64,000 bases of DNA, taken from positions 1 to 64,000 of the forward strand of contig NZ_CP179727.1 in NCBI RefSeq assembly GCF_047425875.1, read 5' to 3'. Within the stretch, counting starts at the first letter, position 1. The number at the start of each line of letters is the position of its first letter. The stretch is from Macrococcoides animalis. Its GTDB lineage: Bacteria; Bacillota; Bacilli; Staphylococcales; Staphylococcaceae. The notes beneath the pieces are model-generated. The model was not told the origin of the DNA, did not search any database, and saw only the letters and a program-made list of their open reading frames with translations. Positions 51,772 through 60,341 of the stretch are shown here, in pieces. Made by a program: the position numbers and the translations under genes.

Positions 51772-52689
51772 ATGGAAAATAATAACAGAAACAATAAACA
51801 TTTAATAAATCATAGTGAAAAATTTCAGTCTAATGAAAATGATAATAATTATAATGATAATACATTTTCAACATCTACAACATACACTGCATCAAATAAT
51901 CAAAACAATAATGAAAAAAAAGTTCAAAAAGATAATTTTTCTCAAAAGAACAATAAATCAAACTATAACTATCCGTCACCTGTTGATGAAAATAATAACA
52001 ATTCAGTCATTTGGAAGCTGTTAGGTTGTTTCACATTAAGTATTATAGCCCTATTAATATTGGGATTCCTTGTATACCAGGCTGTTTCAGGATTAATGAA
52101 TAACAACAGTGATAATATTATTAAAACTGAAGAGACAAATAATAATAACGATAATGGTAAACATGAAGACAATGAAATAACTACAACTCCGGCAACGGGC
52201 AAAGCTGTAACATTTAACGAAGGACATTATTCAGTCGGAAAAGACATTAAACCTGGACGATACATGGTTGGAACGAAAATTCGAGGCAATCTCTTCATTA
52301 CTAACGGAAACCGAGCACTAAATGTCAACGAAATTGTTGGATCAGGAGATGAAGATGTCATTGCACAATTAGAGGATGGTCAAAAGATTGAAATCAAAAC
52401 AGCGTATGATGTAAAATTTGAACCGATTGCTAATCAGATGTATCGTGATGAATTATTCGCTGGTATTTACATGGTTGGGAAGCACATTGAACCAGGAACA
52501 TATAAATTCACTACAAATGATGAAGGATTCACAACTATAAATACATTTGAAAAAACAGATGGTAAATACATTTCGAAAAAATATGTATCAATAAATAATA
52601 CAAAAGATAGCGATAATCAGATAACCGTGAAAGATGGTGAAATATTAAATATACAAAATGCAAAAAAAGTAAAAATAGAAAAACAATAA
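51772..52689 (+). CDS. Membrane-anchored protein with two repeated domains
   Basis: 305 residues. The cytoplasmic head of about 75 residues is extremely rich in Asn, Lys and Ser (low complexity). One membrane helix follows (LLGCFTLSIIALLILGFLVYQAV), then an Asn/Asp/Glu linker. The extracytoplasmic part contains two copies of a short domain: GHYSVGKDIKPGRYMVGTKI and AGIYMVGKHIEPGTYKFTTN. ATG 51772 is eight bases after AAGGAG. No function recognised. Confidence 0.8.
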   Translation: MENNNRNNKHLINHSEKFQSNENDNNYNDNTFSTSTTYTASNNQNNNEKKVQKDNFSQKNNKSNYNYPSPVDENNNNSVIWKLLGCFTLSIIALLILGFLVYQAVSGLMNNNSDNIIKTEETNNNNDNGKHEDNEITTTPATGKAVTFNEGHYSVGKDIKPGRYMVGTKIRGNLFITNGNRALNVNEIVGSGDEDVIAQLEDGQKIEIKTAYDVKFEPIANQMYRDELFAGIYMVGKHIEPGTYKFTTNDEGFTTINTFEKTDGKYISKKYVSINNTKDSDNQITVKDGEILNIQNAKKVKIEKQ

Positions 52690-52729
52690 AATTAATTTTC
52701 TAAATAATAACAAATATCTATGTTAAATG

Positions 52730-52753
52730 GTTATAAACTTTTAATTTGGGAAT
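52730..52753 (+). promoter_or_regulatory. Possible sigma-B-type promoter
   Basis: GTTATA, 12 bases, GGGAAT lies about 60 bases before the lipoprotein start, close to the sigma-B consensus GTTT-N12-15-GGGTAT. The -10 half is off by one or two bases. A vegetative promoter is not obvious in the same stretch. Confidence 0.35.
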
Positions 52754-52813
52754 ACTTAAATTATAAGGTTAAATCAATCTTAAATATTTCTATTTTATAA
52801 GGAGATTATTATT

Positions 52814-53113
52814 ATGAATTTTAAAGTAATTGGAAGTACATTACTCGCTTCAACATTAATACTTGGAGCATGTAACTCGGAAGATGTTGACAAAGCTAAA
52901 AATGATGCAACTGAAGCTGGTAACAAAGCGAAAGATGCTGCAAAAGATGCTGGTTCTAAAGCAAAAGATGCTGCGAAAGATGCTGGTTCTAAAGCAAAAG
53001 ATGCTGGTTCTAAAGCAAGCGATGCTGCAAAAGATGCCGGTTCTAAAGCGAAAGATGGCGCAACTGATGCTGCTAACAGTACTAAAGACGCTGCTGATGA
53101 CGCTACGAAATAA
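52814..53113 (+). CDS. Repeat-rich small lipoprotein
   Basis: 99 residues. Lipobox LILGAC places the lipidated Cys at residue 20. The rest consists of near-identical 11-residue repeats of the type KAKDAAKDAGS (about five copies), as in LEA-like/apolipoprotein-like amphipathic helices, ending in a variable DAADDATK. Long alpha-helix is expected, likely lying along or protruding from the membrane. The same DNA repeats (33-base units) make the gene prone to length change. SD AAGGAGATT. Confidence 0.82.
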   Translation: MNFKVIGSTLLASTLILGACNSEDVDKAKNDATEAGNKAKDAAKDAGSKAKDAAKDAGSKAKDAGSKASDAAKDAGSKAKDGATDAANSTKDAADDATK

Positions 53114-53136
53114 TATAATTTTCATATCTTCATTTT

Positions 53137-53161
53137 CCACCCTACTTTGGGTGGTATTTTT
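53137..53161 (+). terminator. Terminator of the repeat lipoprotein gene
   Basis: Arms CCACCC/GGGTGG with a 6-base loop, followed by TATTTTTTT. Confidence 0.85.
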
Positions 53162-53216
53162 TTGACTGGAACATGTTTCATTTTCAAATTTAATTATGAG
53201 CACTTAGAACAATAAT

Positions 53217-53260
53217 AAAAGCTGAAACAGAAGGAAATTATTCCTTCTGTTTCAGCTTTT
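53217..53260 (-). terminator. glnA terminator
   Basis: Arms of about 20 bases (AAAAGCTGAAACAGAAGGAA and its complement) with a 4-base loop. T-run on the minus strand side; lies nine bases beyond the glnA stop. Confidence 0.9.
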
Positions 53261-53268
53261 ATTTTATA

Positions 53269-54606
53269 TTAGTAATGCTTTAAATATTGTTCAATTTCCC
53301 ATTCACTCACTTGTAGTCTGTACATATCCCATTCAATACCTTTTGATCTTACAAATTGTCGGTAAATGTGTTCACCTAATGCTTCTTTCATTAAACCGTC
53401 TTCACGCATTGCTTTAATTGCAGTATATAAAGTTGATGGTAAATCTTCAATCCCAACCGCTTCACGTTCTTCACGGTTCATTTCATAAATGTTTTGATCC
53501 ACAGGTGCTGGTGCTTCCATCTTATTCTTAATACCATCTAATCCAGCTTGTAAAATAACTGCTAACGCCATATATGGGTTTGCTGCTGGGTCAACTGAAC
53601 GTACTTCTACACGAGTTGATAATCCACGAGATGAAGGAATACGAATTAATGGAGAACGGTTTTGGCCACTCCATGCAACGTATACTGGCGCTTCATATCC
53701 TGGAACTAAACGTTTGTATGAGTTTACTAATGGATTACATACTGCTGTAAATCCTCTCGCATGTTTCATGATACCAGCAATAAAGTGACGTGCATCATCA
53801 GATAATTGCATATCTCCACTTTCATCATAGAACGCATTTTCTTTAGGTCCTTTGAATAATGAAACGTTAAAGTGCATGCCTGAACCGCTTAATCCGAATA
53901 ATGGTTTTGGCATAAATGTCGCATGCAAATTATGTTTACGTGCAATCGTTTTTACAACTAATTTAAATGTTTGAATATTATCACATGCAGTAATTGCATC
54001 TGCATATTTAAAGTCAATTTCATGTTGTCCAGGTGCTACTTCATGGTGACTCGCTTCGATATCAAAGCCCATGTCTTCAAGTTCAAGTACGATATCACGA
54101 CGACAATTTTCACCTAAGTCTGTTGGCGCTAAATCGAAATAACCACCTTGATCATTTAATTCTAATGTTGGTTCACCTTTTTCATCTAATTTGAAAAGGA
54201 AGAATTCTGGTTCTGGTCCTAAGTTGAAATCAGAGAATCCTAAGTCTTTCATTTCTTGCAAGACACGTTTTAAGTTAGAACGTGGGTCACCAGCAAATGG
54301 AGATCCGTCTGGTTTATGAATATCACAAATTAAACGTGCTACTTTACCTTTATCAGATGTCCAAGGGAAAATAACCCAAGTATCTAAGTCAGGATATAAT
54401 TTCATATCAGATTCTTCAATACGTACAAATCCTTCGATTGATGATCCATCAAACATCATTTCATTGTCTAACGCTTTGTCTAATTGACTGATAGGTATCT
54501 CAACGTTTTTAATTGCCCCAAGAATATCAGTGAACTGTAATCTTAAATAACGTACGTTTTGTTCCTCTGCAAATCTCTTAATATCTTCCTTAGTGTATTT
54601 AGCCAT
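53269..54606 (-). CDS. glnA: Glutamine synthetase
   Basis: Type I alpha glutamine synthetase (GSI-alpha). Catalytic motifs: DGSSIEGFVRIEESDM, the NFNLGPEPEFFLF region, and KPLFGLSGSGMHFNVSL. No adenylylation insertion. 445 residues; ATG 54606 after GGAGG. It is 17 bases behind glnR. In this group GlnA feedback-controls GlnR. Confidence 0.97.
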   Translation of the reverse strand: MAKYTKEDIKRFAEEQNVRYLRLQFTDILGAIKNVEIPISQLDKALDNEMMFDGSSIEGFVRIEESDMKLYPDLDTWVIFPWTSDKGKVARLICDIHKPDGSPFAGDPRSNLKRVLQEMKDLGFSDFNLGPEPEFFLFKLDEKGEPTLELNDQGGYFDLAPTDLGENCRRDIVLELEDMGFDIEASHHEVAPGQHEIDFKYADAITACDNIQTFKLVVKTIARKHNLHATFMPKPLFGLSGSGMHFNVSLFKGPKENAFYDESGDMQLSDDARHFIAGIMKHARGFTAVCNPLVNSYKRLVPGYEAPVYVAWSGQNRSPLIRIPSSRGLSTRVEVRSVDPAANPYMALAVILQAGLDGIKNKMEAPAPVDQNIYEMNREEREAVGIEDLPSTLYTAIKAMREDGLMKEALGEHIYRQFVRSKGIEWDMYRLQVSEWEIEQYLKHY

Positions 54607-54623
54607 AATAGCCTCCATTATAT

Positions 54624-54986
54624 TTATTTAAAAAATCTTGATAAATCTCCACGGTTAATCGGAATATCTGTCTTACTGTCAAGCTCACTCACATCATAAT
54701 ATAATGCTTCTTTAACTTCAAATCCAGATGTATTATCTTTTTGTTTATCAGTTAATATGGCTTTAATACGTTTCATATTAAAACCTTTTTCAAGCAATAA
54801 TTTAATGTCAAGCAAAGTATCTAAGTCATTCATTGAGAAGAGACGTTGATTTCCTTCTGAACGATAGGGTGTAATGAGGTGTTGTTCTTCATAGTAACGT
54901 ATTTGTCTTGCACTAAGCTCAGTCAATTTAATTACGACACCAATCGGAAACACTGGCATATTTCTTCTTACAGTATCTTTTGCCAT
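54624..54986 (-). CDS. glnR: Nitrogen repressor GlnR
   Basis: MerR-type repressor of glnRA. Winged helix domain FPIGVVIKLTELSARQIRYYEEQ, followed by a dimer helix and a C-terminal tail (GDLSRFFK) that receives feedback-inhibited glutamine synthetase. 120 residues. First gene of glnRA. I could not find a clear TGTNA-N7-TNACA operator in its short leader. Confidence 0.95.
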   Translation of the reverse strand: MAKDTVRRNMPVFPIGVVIKLTELSARQIRYYEEQHLITPYRSEGNQRLFSMNDLDTLLDIKLLLEKGFNMKRIKAILTDKQKDNTSGFEVKEALYYDVSELDSKTDIPINRGDLSRFFK

Positions 54987-55043
54987 TTTGCACCTCCAAC
55001 CAATAACTAAATATAAATTACCATAGTTTTTTTATAAAAACAA

Positions 55044-55070
55044 ATCCATGTGAGGTTTTCTCACATGGAT
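55044..55070 (-). terminator. Terminator of the YnbB-like gene
   Basis: Arms ATCCATGTGAG/CTCACATGGAT with a 5-base loop. A T-rich stretch follows on the minus strand. It separates the gene from glnR. Confidence 0.75.
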
Positions 55071-55074
55071 GAAA

Positions 55075-56334
55075 TTATAATGTTATGACTTTATTTTCAA
55101 TTAAGTTTTCGATTGCACTTATTATCGCGATTTTAACGTGCTCGTATGTTAATCCTCCTTGAATATAGGCTTCAAATGGAGCACGAATTGGTCCGTCTGC
55201 CGTTAATTCAATCGATGCCCCTTGAATAAACGTGCCTGCTGCCATGATAACATCGTCTGTATAACCTGGCATATATGCCGGCATCGGCATAAATTGAGAA
55301 TTAATAGGTGATGCATTTTGAATCGCCTGACAGAAAAGTATCATTTTTTCTTTATCATTGAAAGTCACAGATTGAATTAAGTCTGTACGTTTAGCATCGT
55401 ATTCAGGTGTAGTCTTTAATCCTAAATCCGACAGTATAGCGCTTGTAAATACTGCTCCTTTTAGTGATTGGCTTACGACATGAGGACTTAAGAAGAATCC
55501 TTGATACATTTCAAGCAAGCTATATAACGTTGCGCCAGCTTCCTTACCAATACCAGGTGCAGTTAGGCGGTATCCGATGCGTTCAATTAAGTCTTTTCTA
55601 CCTGATACATATCCACCAATCTTACAAATACCACCACCTGGATTTTTAATTAAACTTCCAGCAATTAAATCTGCACCAACTTCAATTGGTTCTCTTTCTT
55701 CAACAAATTCACCGTAGCAATTATCAACAAATATTATTACATTCGGATTTACTTTCTTTATTGCATGAATCACAGTTTCAATTTGAGCAATCGAAAGCGA
55801 TGGCCTTGAGCTATATCCTTTAGATCGTTGTATTGCAATCATCTTTGTATGCTCTGTCATTGTTTCTAAGATAGTTGGTATATCAAACTCATTATCTTTT
55901 AATTCAATATGCTGATATATCACACCTTGTTCTATTAATGAGCCAATACCATTCCCTTCAACCCCAATTACTTCGAGTAATGTGTCATATGGCTTACCTG
56001 TAATATATAACAGTTCGTCACCATGCATTAAATTCGCTTGTAATGCTAACGTTATCGCATGTGTCCCTGAAATAATTTGAGGTCTAACAATCGTATCTTC
56101 AGATTTAAATACATGACTATAGACAGCTTCTAAGTTATCACGTCCGATGTCGTCATAACCGTAACCGTTCGACCCGACTAAATCACCTTCAGAAATTTTA
56201 ATTGCTCTGAATGCATCTAACACTTTCTTCTGATTAAATAATGCTATTTGTTCAATTTGTATAAATTGTTCTTTAACTTTTAAATCTGTTTTATTGATTA
56301 ATTCTTGTAATGCATTGATTTTAGTTATTTCCAT
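55075..56334 (-). CDS. PLP-dependent lyase-like protein (YnbB/aluminum-resistance family)
   Basis: 419-residue fold type I PLP protein of the YnbB/methionine gamma-lyase-like family that older annotations call aluminum resistance protein. The presumed PLP lysine is in SLIKNPGGGICKIGGY; FVDNCYGEFVEE precedes it. ATG 56334 is six bases after AGAGGACAATA. The frame is open upstream but lacks an SD. It overlaps the hflX end by 14 bases, as in Bacillus and S. aureus hflX-ynbB. Substrate unknown. Confidence 0.9.
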   Translation of the reverse strand: MEITKINALQELINKTDLKVKEQFIQIEQIALFNQKKVLDAFRAIKISEGDLVGSNGYGYDDIGRDNLEAVYSHVFKSEDTIVRPQIISGTHAITLALQANLMHGDELLYITGKPYDTLLEVIGVEGNGIGSLIEQGVIYQHIELKDNEFDIPTILETMTEHTKMIAIQRSKGYSSRPSLSIAQIETVIHAIKKVNPNVIIFVDNCYGEFVEEREPIEVGADLIAGSLIKNPGGGICKIGGYVSGRKDLIERIGYRLTAPGIGKEAGATLYSLLEMYQGFFLSPHVVSQSLKGAVFTSAILSDLGLKTTPEYDAKRTDLIQSVTFNDKEKMILFCQAIQNASPINSQFMPMPAYMPGYTDDVIMAAGTFIQGASIELTADGPIRAPFEAYIQGGLTYEHVKIAIISAIENLIENKVITL

Positions 56335-57631
56335 TATTGTCCTCTGTTTCTGAATTAATATTTTCAATTAATTTTTGATTAATAAGTTGTTCTGTAATGC
56401 CATTATGTGGATTTTCAAATCCAGAAATTTCGTATAAATTAATATCTTCATTAAAATGTATCTTTTCGACTAGTGTCGTCTGTTTTAACTTTGAAATAGT
56501 CTGACCGTCATAATCTAACATTTGTATATGATACTTTGTCATCTCATTTTTAATAGTTTGTATCAAAGCGTCTTTCAATCGTTCTTCATCTTCTGGATCA
56601 TACACAGATACTATAATTTGATTTGTGCCTGTCATAATAATCTCTGTAGATAATAAATCCTTTTTATTAAAAACCGTCAGTATCGGTATATGCTTCATCT
56701 CAAGTTCTGAAAGAATCATATTTACCGTATCAATTTGGTTTAAGTAATTAGGATGGCTTCTATCTACGACATGTATGATAACATCAGCATATTTCGCTTC
56801 TTCTAAAGTCGAACTGAATGCTTCAATTAAATGCGTTGGCAAATACTGAATGAACCCTACAGTATCACTAAGTAAAATATTAAATCCATCATTTACTTTC
56901 ATTATTTTACTTTTCGGATCAAGTGTTGCAAATAGTTTATCTTCCATAAATGTATCGCTTTCAGTTAATTGATTAAACCAAGTTGATTTACCAGCATTCG
57001 TATAACCAACAAGCGCTACTTGAAACATCTGTTTCTTTTGTCTGTTTTCACGATATCGTTTACGATGGTCTTTAATTAATTCTAATTGTGCTTTAATATC
57101 ATGGATTTTATTTCGAATATGACGTCGATTCATTTCTAACTTCGTTTCACCAGGACCTCTTGTACCAATTCCTCCACCCAAACGCGATAATGATTGTCCA
57201 TGTCCAGATAACCGTGGCAATAAATATTCTAGTTGCGCAAGTTCTACTTGCAACTTACCTTCACGACTTTTCGCACGTTGTGCAAATATATCAAGAATGA
57301 CTTGTGTTCTATCAATAATCTTAGCATCCAACATTTCATTTAGACGCTTAGATTGAGAATTCGTTAATTCGTCATTCACAACAACGACATCAAACTCTAT
57401 ATCACCACGTTCCTTCAATTCAATTATCTCTTCTATTTTTCCTTTTCCAAGATAAAATGAATAATCTTTACGGTCTTTATTTTGTATTACTGTATCTAAA
57501 ACTTCCAACCCAGCTGTTTCACATAATGATTTAATTTCTGAAACACTCGCATTGAAGTCGAATTCTGATTCTTTTTTTAAATGAACTGCTATAATAAGAG
57601 CACGTTCAATAGTTACATACGTTTCGTTCAA
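56321..57631 (-). CDS. hflX: GTPase HflX
   Basis: Ribosome-associated GTPase that splits stalled 70S ribosomes. N-terminal HflX domain with GGIGTRGPGETKLEMNRRHI; G1 VALVGYTNAGKSTWFNQL; G3 LSDTVGFIQYLP; G4 FNKKDLL. 436 residues, about 24 more than S. aureus, mostly in the C-terminus after residue 370. TTG start at 57631, seven bases after AAGAGGTGA. Confidence 0.95.
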   Translation of the reverse strand: MNETYVTIERALIIAVHLKKESEFDFNASVSEIKSLCETAGLEVLDTVIQNKDRKDYSFYLGKGKIEEIIELKERGDIEFDVVVVNDELTNSQSKRLNEMLDAKIIDRTQVILDIFAQRAKSREGKLQVELAQLEYLLPRLSGHGQSLSRLGGGIGTRGPGETKLEMNRRHIRNKIHDIKAQLELIKDHRKRYRENRQKKQMFQVALVGYTNAGKSTWFNQLTESDTFMEDKLFATLDPKSKIMKVNDGFNILLSDTVGFIQYLPTHLIEAFSSTLEEAKYADVIIHVVDRSHPNYLNQIDTVNMILSELEMKHIPILTVFNKKDLLSTEIIMTGTNQIIVSVYDPEDEERLKDALIQTIKNEMTKYHIQMLDYDGQTISKLKQTTLVEKIHFNEDINLYEISGFENPHNGITEQLINQKLIENINSETEDNNGNN

Positions 57632-57698
57632 ATTATCACCTCTTTAATCTAGTTTGCTTTAAAATATAAAAATAAACAAGCAGGAAGGATGAATTTTT

Positions 57699-58172
57699 AT
57701 GTCAATTTATGATATTACAGTCACTAACACGAAACATGAATCACAGGATTTATCAGTATATAAAGGCAAAGCGATGCTAATCGTCAATACTGCAAGTGAA
57801 TGTGGCTTTACGAAACAGTTTGATGGCTTAGAAAAAGTATACCAACAATACAAGGATAATGATTTCGTCGTACTTGGATTCCCTTGTAATCAGTTCGGTA
57901 ACCAAGAACCTGGAGACGGTGCTGAAGCAGAACAAAATTGTCGTTTAAACTTTGGTGTTACATTTCCGATGCACGAAAAAATAGATGTTAATGGTGATAA
58001 CGCACATCCTTTATTCCAACATCTAAAGCAAGAAACAAAGGGATTACTTGGAGATAAGATAAAATGGAATTTTACAAAATTTTTAGTAGATAAAGAAGGC
58101 AATGTTATCGGTCGTTATGCGCCAACAAAAACACCTGAGCAATTAACATCAGAAATTGAAAAAATATTATAA
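57699..58172 (+). CDS. bsaA: Glutathione peroxidase homologue (BsaA/Gpx type)
   Basis: Thiol peroxidase of the glutathione-peroxidase fold. The catalytic Cys35 (NTASECGFTKQF) is in place of selenocysteine, with Gln in FPCNQFGNQEPG and Trp in KWNFTKFLVD. 157 residues. Staphylococci lack glutathione, so it probably works with thioredoxin or bacillithiol; this is inferred. Divergent from hflX. Confidence 0.93.
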   Translation: MSIYDITVTNTKHESQDLSVYKGKAMLIVNTASECGFTKQFDGLEKVYQQYKDNDFVVLGFPCNQFGNQEPGDGAEAEQNCRLNFGVTFPMHEKIDVNGDNAHPLFQHLKQETKGLLGDKIKWNFTKFLVDKEGNVIGRYAPTKTPEQLTSEIEKIL

Positions 58173-58183
58173 AAAATAACTAT

Positions 58184-58218
58184 AAAAAAGAACAAATCCA
58201 TTGGATTTGTTCTTTTTT
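58184..58218. terminator. Bidirectional terminator between gpx and hfq
   Basis: Perfect 17-base arms AAAAAAGAACAAATCCA/TGGATTTGTTCTTTTTT almost without a loop (1 base). Confidence 0.9.
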
Positions 58219-58232
58219 ATTCGTTTACACTT

Positions 58233-58430
58233 TTATTCAACAAAAGTACTAATTGCATGTTTATAAATTAAATTTTCTTTTTCTCCAACGCTTATTAAAA
58301 TAACATACTTATCAAAATCTAAAACGGTACCTTTCATTTGAAAGCCGTTCGTTAAGAAAACAGTTAGTTCTGTTCCACTAGTCTTGTACTTCTCTAAAAA
58401 TGCATCCTGAAGATTACCTGAATTTGTCAT
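58233..58430 (-). CDS. hfq: RNA chaperone Hfq
   Basis: Sm-like hexameric RNA-binding protein, 65 residues: Sm1 (ELTVFLTNGFQMKGTVLDFDKYVILI) and Sm2 (NLIYKHAISTFVE). SD GAGGGG before ATG. Overlaps the miaA end by 17 bases, as in many bacteria. In staphylococci its effect on sRNAs is debated. Confidence 0.96.
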   Translation of the reverse strand: MTNSGNLQDAFLEKYKTSGTELTVFLTNGFQMKGTVLDFDKYVILISVGEKENLIYKHAISTFVE

Positions 58431-59352
58431 AATAATTCCCCTCTATATTTGTCATAATTTGATCAACCATATCTATTATGGATAAATCACTACTGTCAAA
58501 CCATTCAACAGACATTTGATTATTAAACCATGTCAATTGACGCTTTGCGAAATTCCTAGAATTTTGCTGCAAACTTTCTACCGCTTGATTCAATGAAACT
58601 TCTCCATCTATATAAGGAATTATCTCTTTATACCCTATTGCAGTCATGCTTTGTTTATCTCTATAGCCACTGTCTATTAAGTTACTCACTTCTTGTACCA
58701 ACCCTTGGTCAATCATAAGTAATACACGATGGTTAATTCTATTATATAATATAGGACGCGGCATATTAAGTCCTATAATAACTGTATCATATTTTTCATT
58801 GATTGTCTGACTTTTTTTCTGATTTGTTATCGATATTCCATGCATTTCAAAATAAATAAGTGCCCTAATTACGCGTTGCTTATTGTTAGGATGTATTAAA
58901 TCTGCTGCGATTGGATCAATTTTTTTAAGCAGCTTATATACATCTTCAGAACTAAATTGATTGTACTTTTCTTGTAATTTACTTTTTAATAATTGATCTT
59001 CTTTTACAAATTCATATTGATACAGAATACTTTGTATATACAACCCTGTACCACCCACAATCATGGGTGTCTTTCCTCTGGCGAATATATCTTCGATAAT
59101 CGGTTCGGCATGTGCTTTAAATTGTGCAGCTGAATATGTTTCATCTGGATTAAGAATATCTATCAAATGATGTGGAATACCTTCCATTTCTTCGGATGTA
59201 ATCTTCGCACTACCAATATCCATTGATCGATAGACTTGTATCGCATCACCACTAATAATTTCACCATTTACACGTTTAGCTAATTCAATACTTAATGCTG
59301 TTTTTCCTACTGCTGTTGGTCCAACGATGACAATCAAAGGTATTTTATTCAT
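58414..59352 (-). CDS. miaA: tRNA dimethylallyltransferase
   Basis: Adds a dimethylallyl group to A37 of tRNAs that read UNN codons. P-loop GPTAVGKTALS; DSMQ-type loop SGDAIQVYRSMDIGSAK, and the catalytic residues TGLYIQSI and NKQRVIRALI. 312 residues. The ATG overlaps the end of the upstream hydrolase (AATGAATAA). hfq follows. Confidence 0.96.
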   Translation of the reverse strand: MNKIPLIVIVGPTAVGKTALSIELAKRVNGEIISGDAIQVYRSMDIGSAKITSEEMEGIPHHLIDILNPDETYSAAQFKAHAEPIIEDIFARGKTPMIVGGTGLYIQSILYQYEFVKEDQLLKSKLQEKYNQFSSEDVYKLLKKIDPIAADLIHPNNKQRVIRALIYFEMHGISITNQKKSQTINEKYDTVIIGLNMPRPILYNRINHRVLLMIDQGLVQEVSNLIDSGYRDKQSMTAIGYKEIIPYIDGEVSLNQAVESLQQNSRNFAKRQLTWFNNQMSVEWFDSSDLSIIDMVDQIMTNIEGNYYDKFR

Positions 59353-60241
59353 TGCGTTCTAACCACTTTCTGATATTATCTAGCACTTCTTGCCTGTTGA
59401 CTTCGTTTAATACTTCATGACGTGCATTTTTATACAATTGTACAGTGACATTTTCAATGCCCGATTTATTATATTTTCTTGCGAGCGATTGAATACCTTT
59501 TCCAAAATTAGAAAATGGATCATCCATACCAGACACAAATAAAAGTTTAAGCCCAGGATTCATCATTTTTATTGTTTTACTTTTTTGTGTTTTACCCATC
59601 GTTTCAGCTATAGATAGCAGAACTTGTAAAGATACATCAAATCCACAATTAGGATCATTTACAAATGCGTCAACATTATCTTTATTCAAACTTAGCCAAT
59701 CACTTTCTGTGCGAAGCGGTCTAAAATGCTTATTCAATTGTTTCGTACTCATCGCATTTATTTTAGGTAATATAGCGTCTGAACCATACAATTTTATCAA
59801 TGATTTTAATAATGTAGTTGAAGAATGATATTTAGTATCATAATAACCAGTTCCAGATAAAATACAATCTGTAAATATACTTGGAAACATTGTTAAATAC
59901 TGCCTTGCAACGATACTTCCCATAGAATGACCAAGCAATATTGTACGACCTGGCATTAGAAAAGTTTGTAACACTTCGTGCGCATCATTAACGAGTTGTT
60001 CAATACTGTCAAAGTGTCCTCGAGTACTTTCATCAATGTACTTTCCATGTCCACGTTGATTATGCAATACTACTAAATAACCTAGCCCACCAAAAAATTG
60101 AGCCACTTCCTTATAACGCTCTATGTGTTCTGACATACCATGCAGTATTTGAACAGTACCTATTGGCTTATTTTGTGGTTTAATGACTATTATTTCTAAC
60201 TGTGTATTATCTTTTAACGTTATATATTTATATTCTGTCAT
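59345..60241 (-). CDS. Alpha/beta hydrolase, monoglyceride lipase/lysophospholipase-like
   Basis: 298-residue serine hydrolase. Nucleophile motif LLGHSMGSIVARQ, oxyanion-region LHGMSEH; acid DDPFSN and catalytic His in YKNARHEVLNE. S. aureus orthologue beside miaA is called lysophospholipase; exact substrate unknown. ATG 60241 is the conserved-looking start although SD spacing is long (14); a GTG at 60256 overlaps the GAGG. Confidence 0.88.
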   Translation of the reverse strand: MTEYKYITLKDNTQLEIIVIKPQNKPIGTVQILHGMSEHIERYKEVAQFFGGLGYLVVLHNQRGHGKYIDESTRGHFDSIEQLVNDAHEVLQTFLMPGRTILLGHSMGSIVARQYLTMFPSIFTDCILSGTGYYDTKYHSSTTLLKSLIKLYGSDAILPKINAMSTKQLNKHFRPLRTESDWLSLNKDNVDAFVNDPNCGFDVSLQVLLSIAETMGKTQKSKTIKMMNPGLKLLFVSGMDDPFSNFGKGIQSLARKYNKSGIENVTVQLYKNARHEVLNEVNRQEVLDNIRKWLERNE

Positions 60242-60282
60242 ATTGATAATTATCACCTCAATAAATATTATACATTAAATAA

Positions 60283-60309
60283 AATAACCTGCCAAAATGA
60301 CAGGTTATT
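60283..60309 (-). terminator. glpD terminator
   Basis: Arms AATAACCTG/CAGGTTATT with a 9-base loop, and T-rich sequence on the minus strand side. About 30 bases beyond the glpD stop. Confidence 0.8.
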
Positions 60310-60341
60310 AAAATTATATTCAAATATTTAATTTTACAAGA

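Noticed and set aside
52900..53060. CRISPR-like tandem units
   Set aside because: The repeated units are in-frame 33-base codon repeats without spacers inside a lipoprotein gene.
52856..53203. 115-codon minus-strand frame opposite the 11-mer repeat lipoprotein gene
   Set aside because: It is an artefact of the DNA repeats, with Cys/Phe/Ser-rich monotony and no ribosome site.
54987..55040. GlnR operator before glnR
   Set aside because: No TGTNA-N7-TNACA element is visible in the short leader, although autoregulation is expected from the family.
56335..56367. Longer N-terminus for the YnbB-like protein
   Set aside because: The frame is open, but there is no SD at 56367, while AGAGGACAATA fits ATG 56334, as does the usual length.
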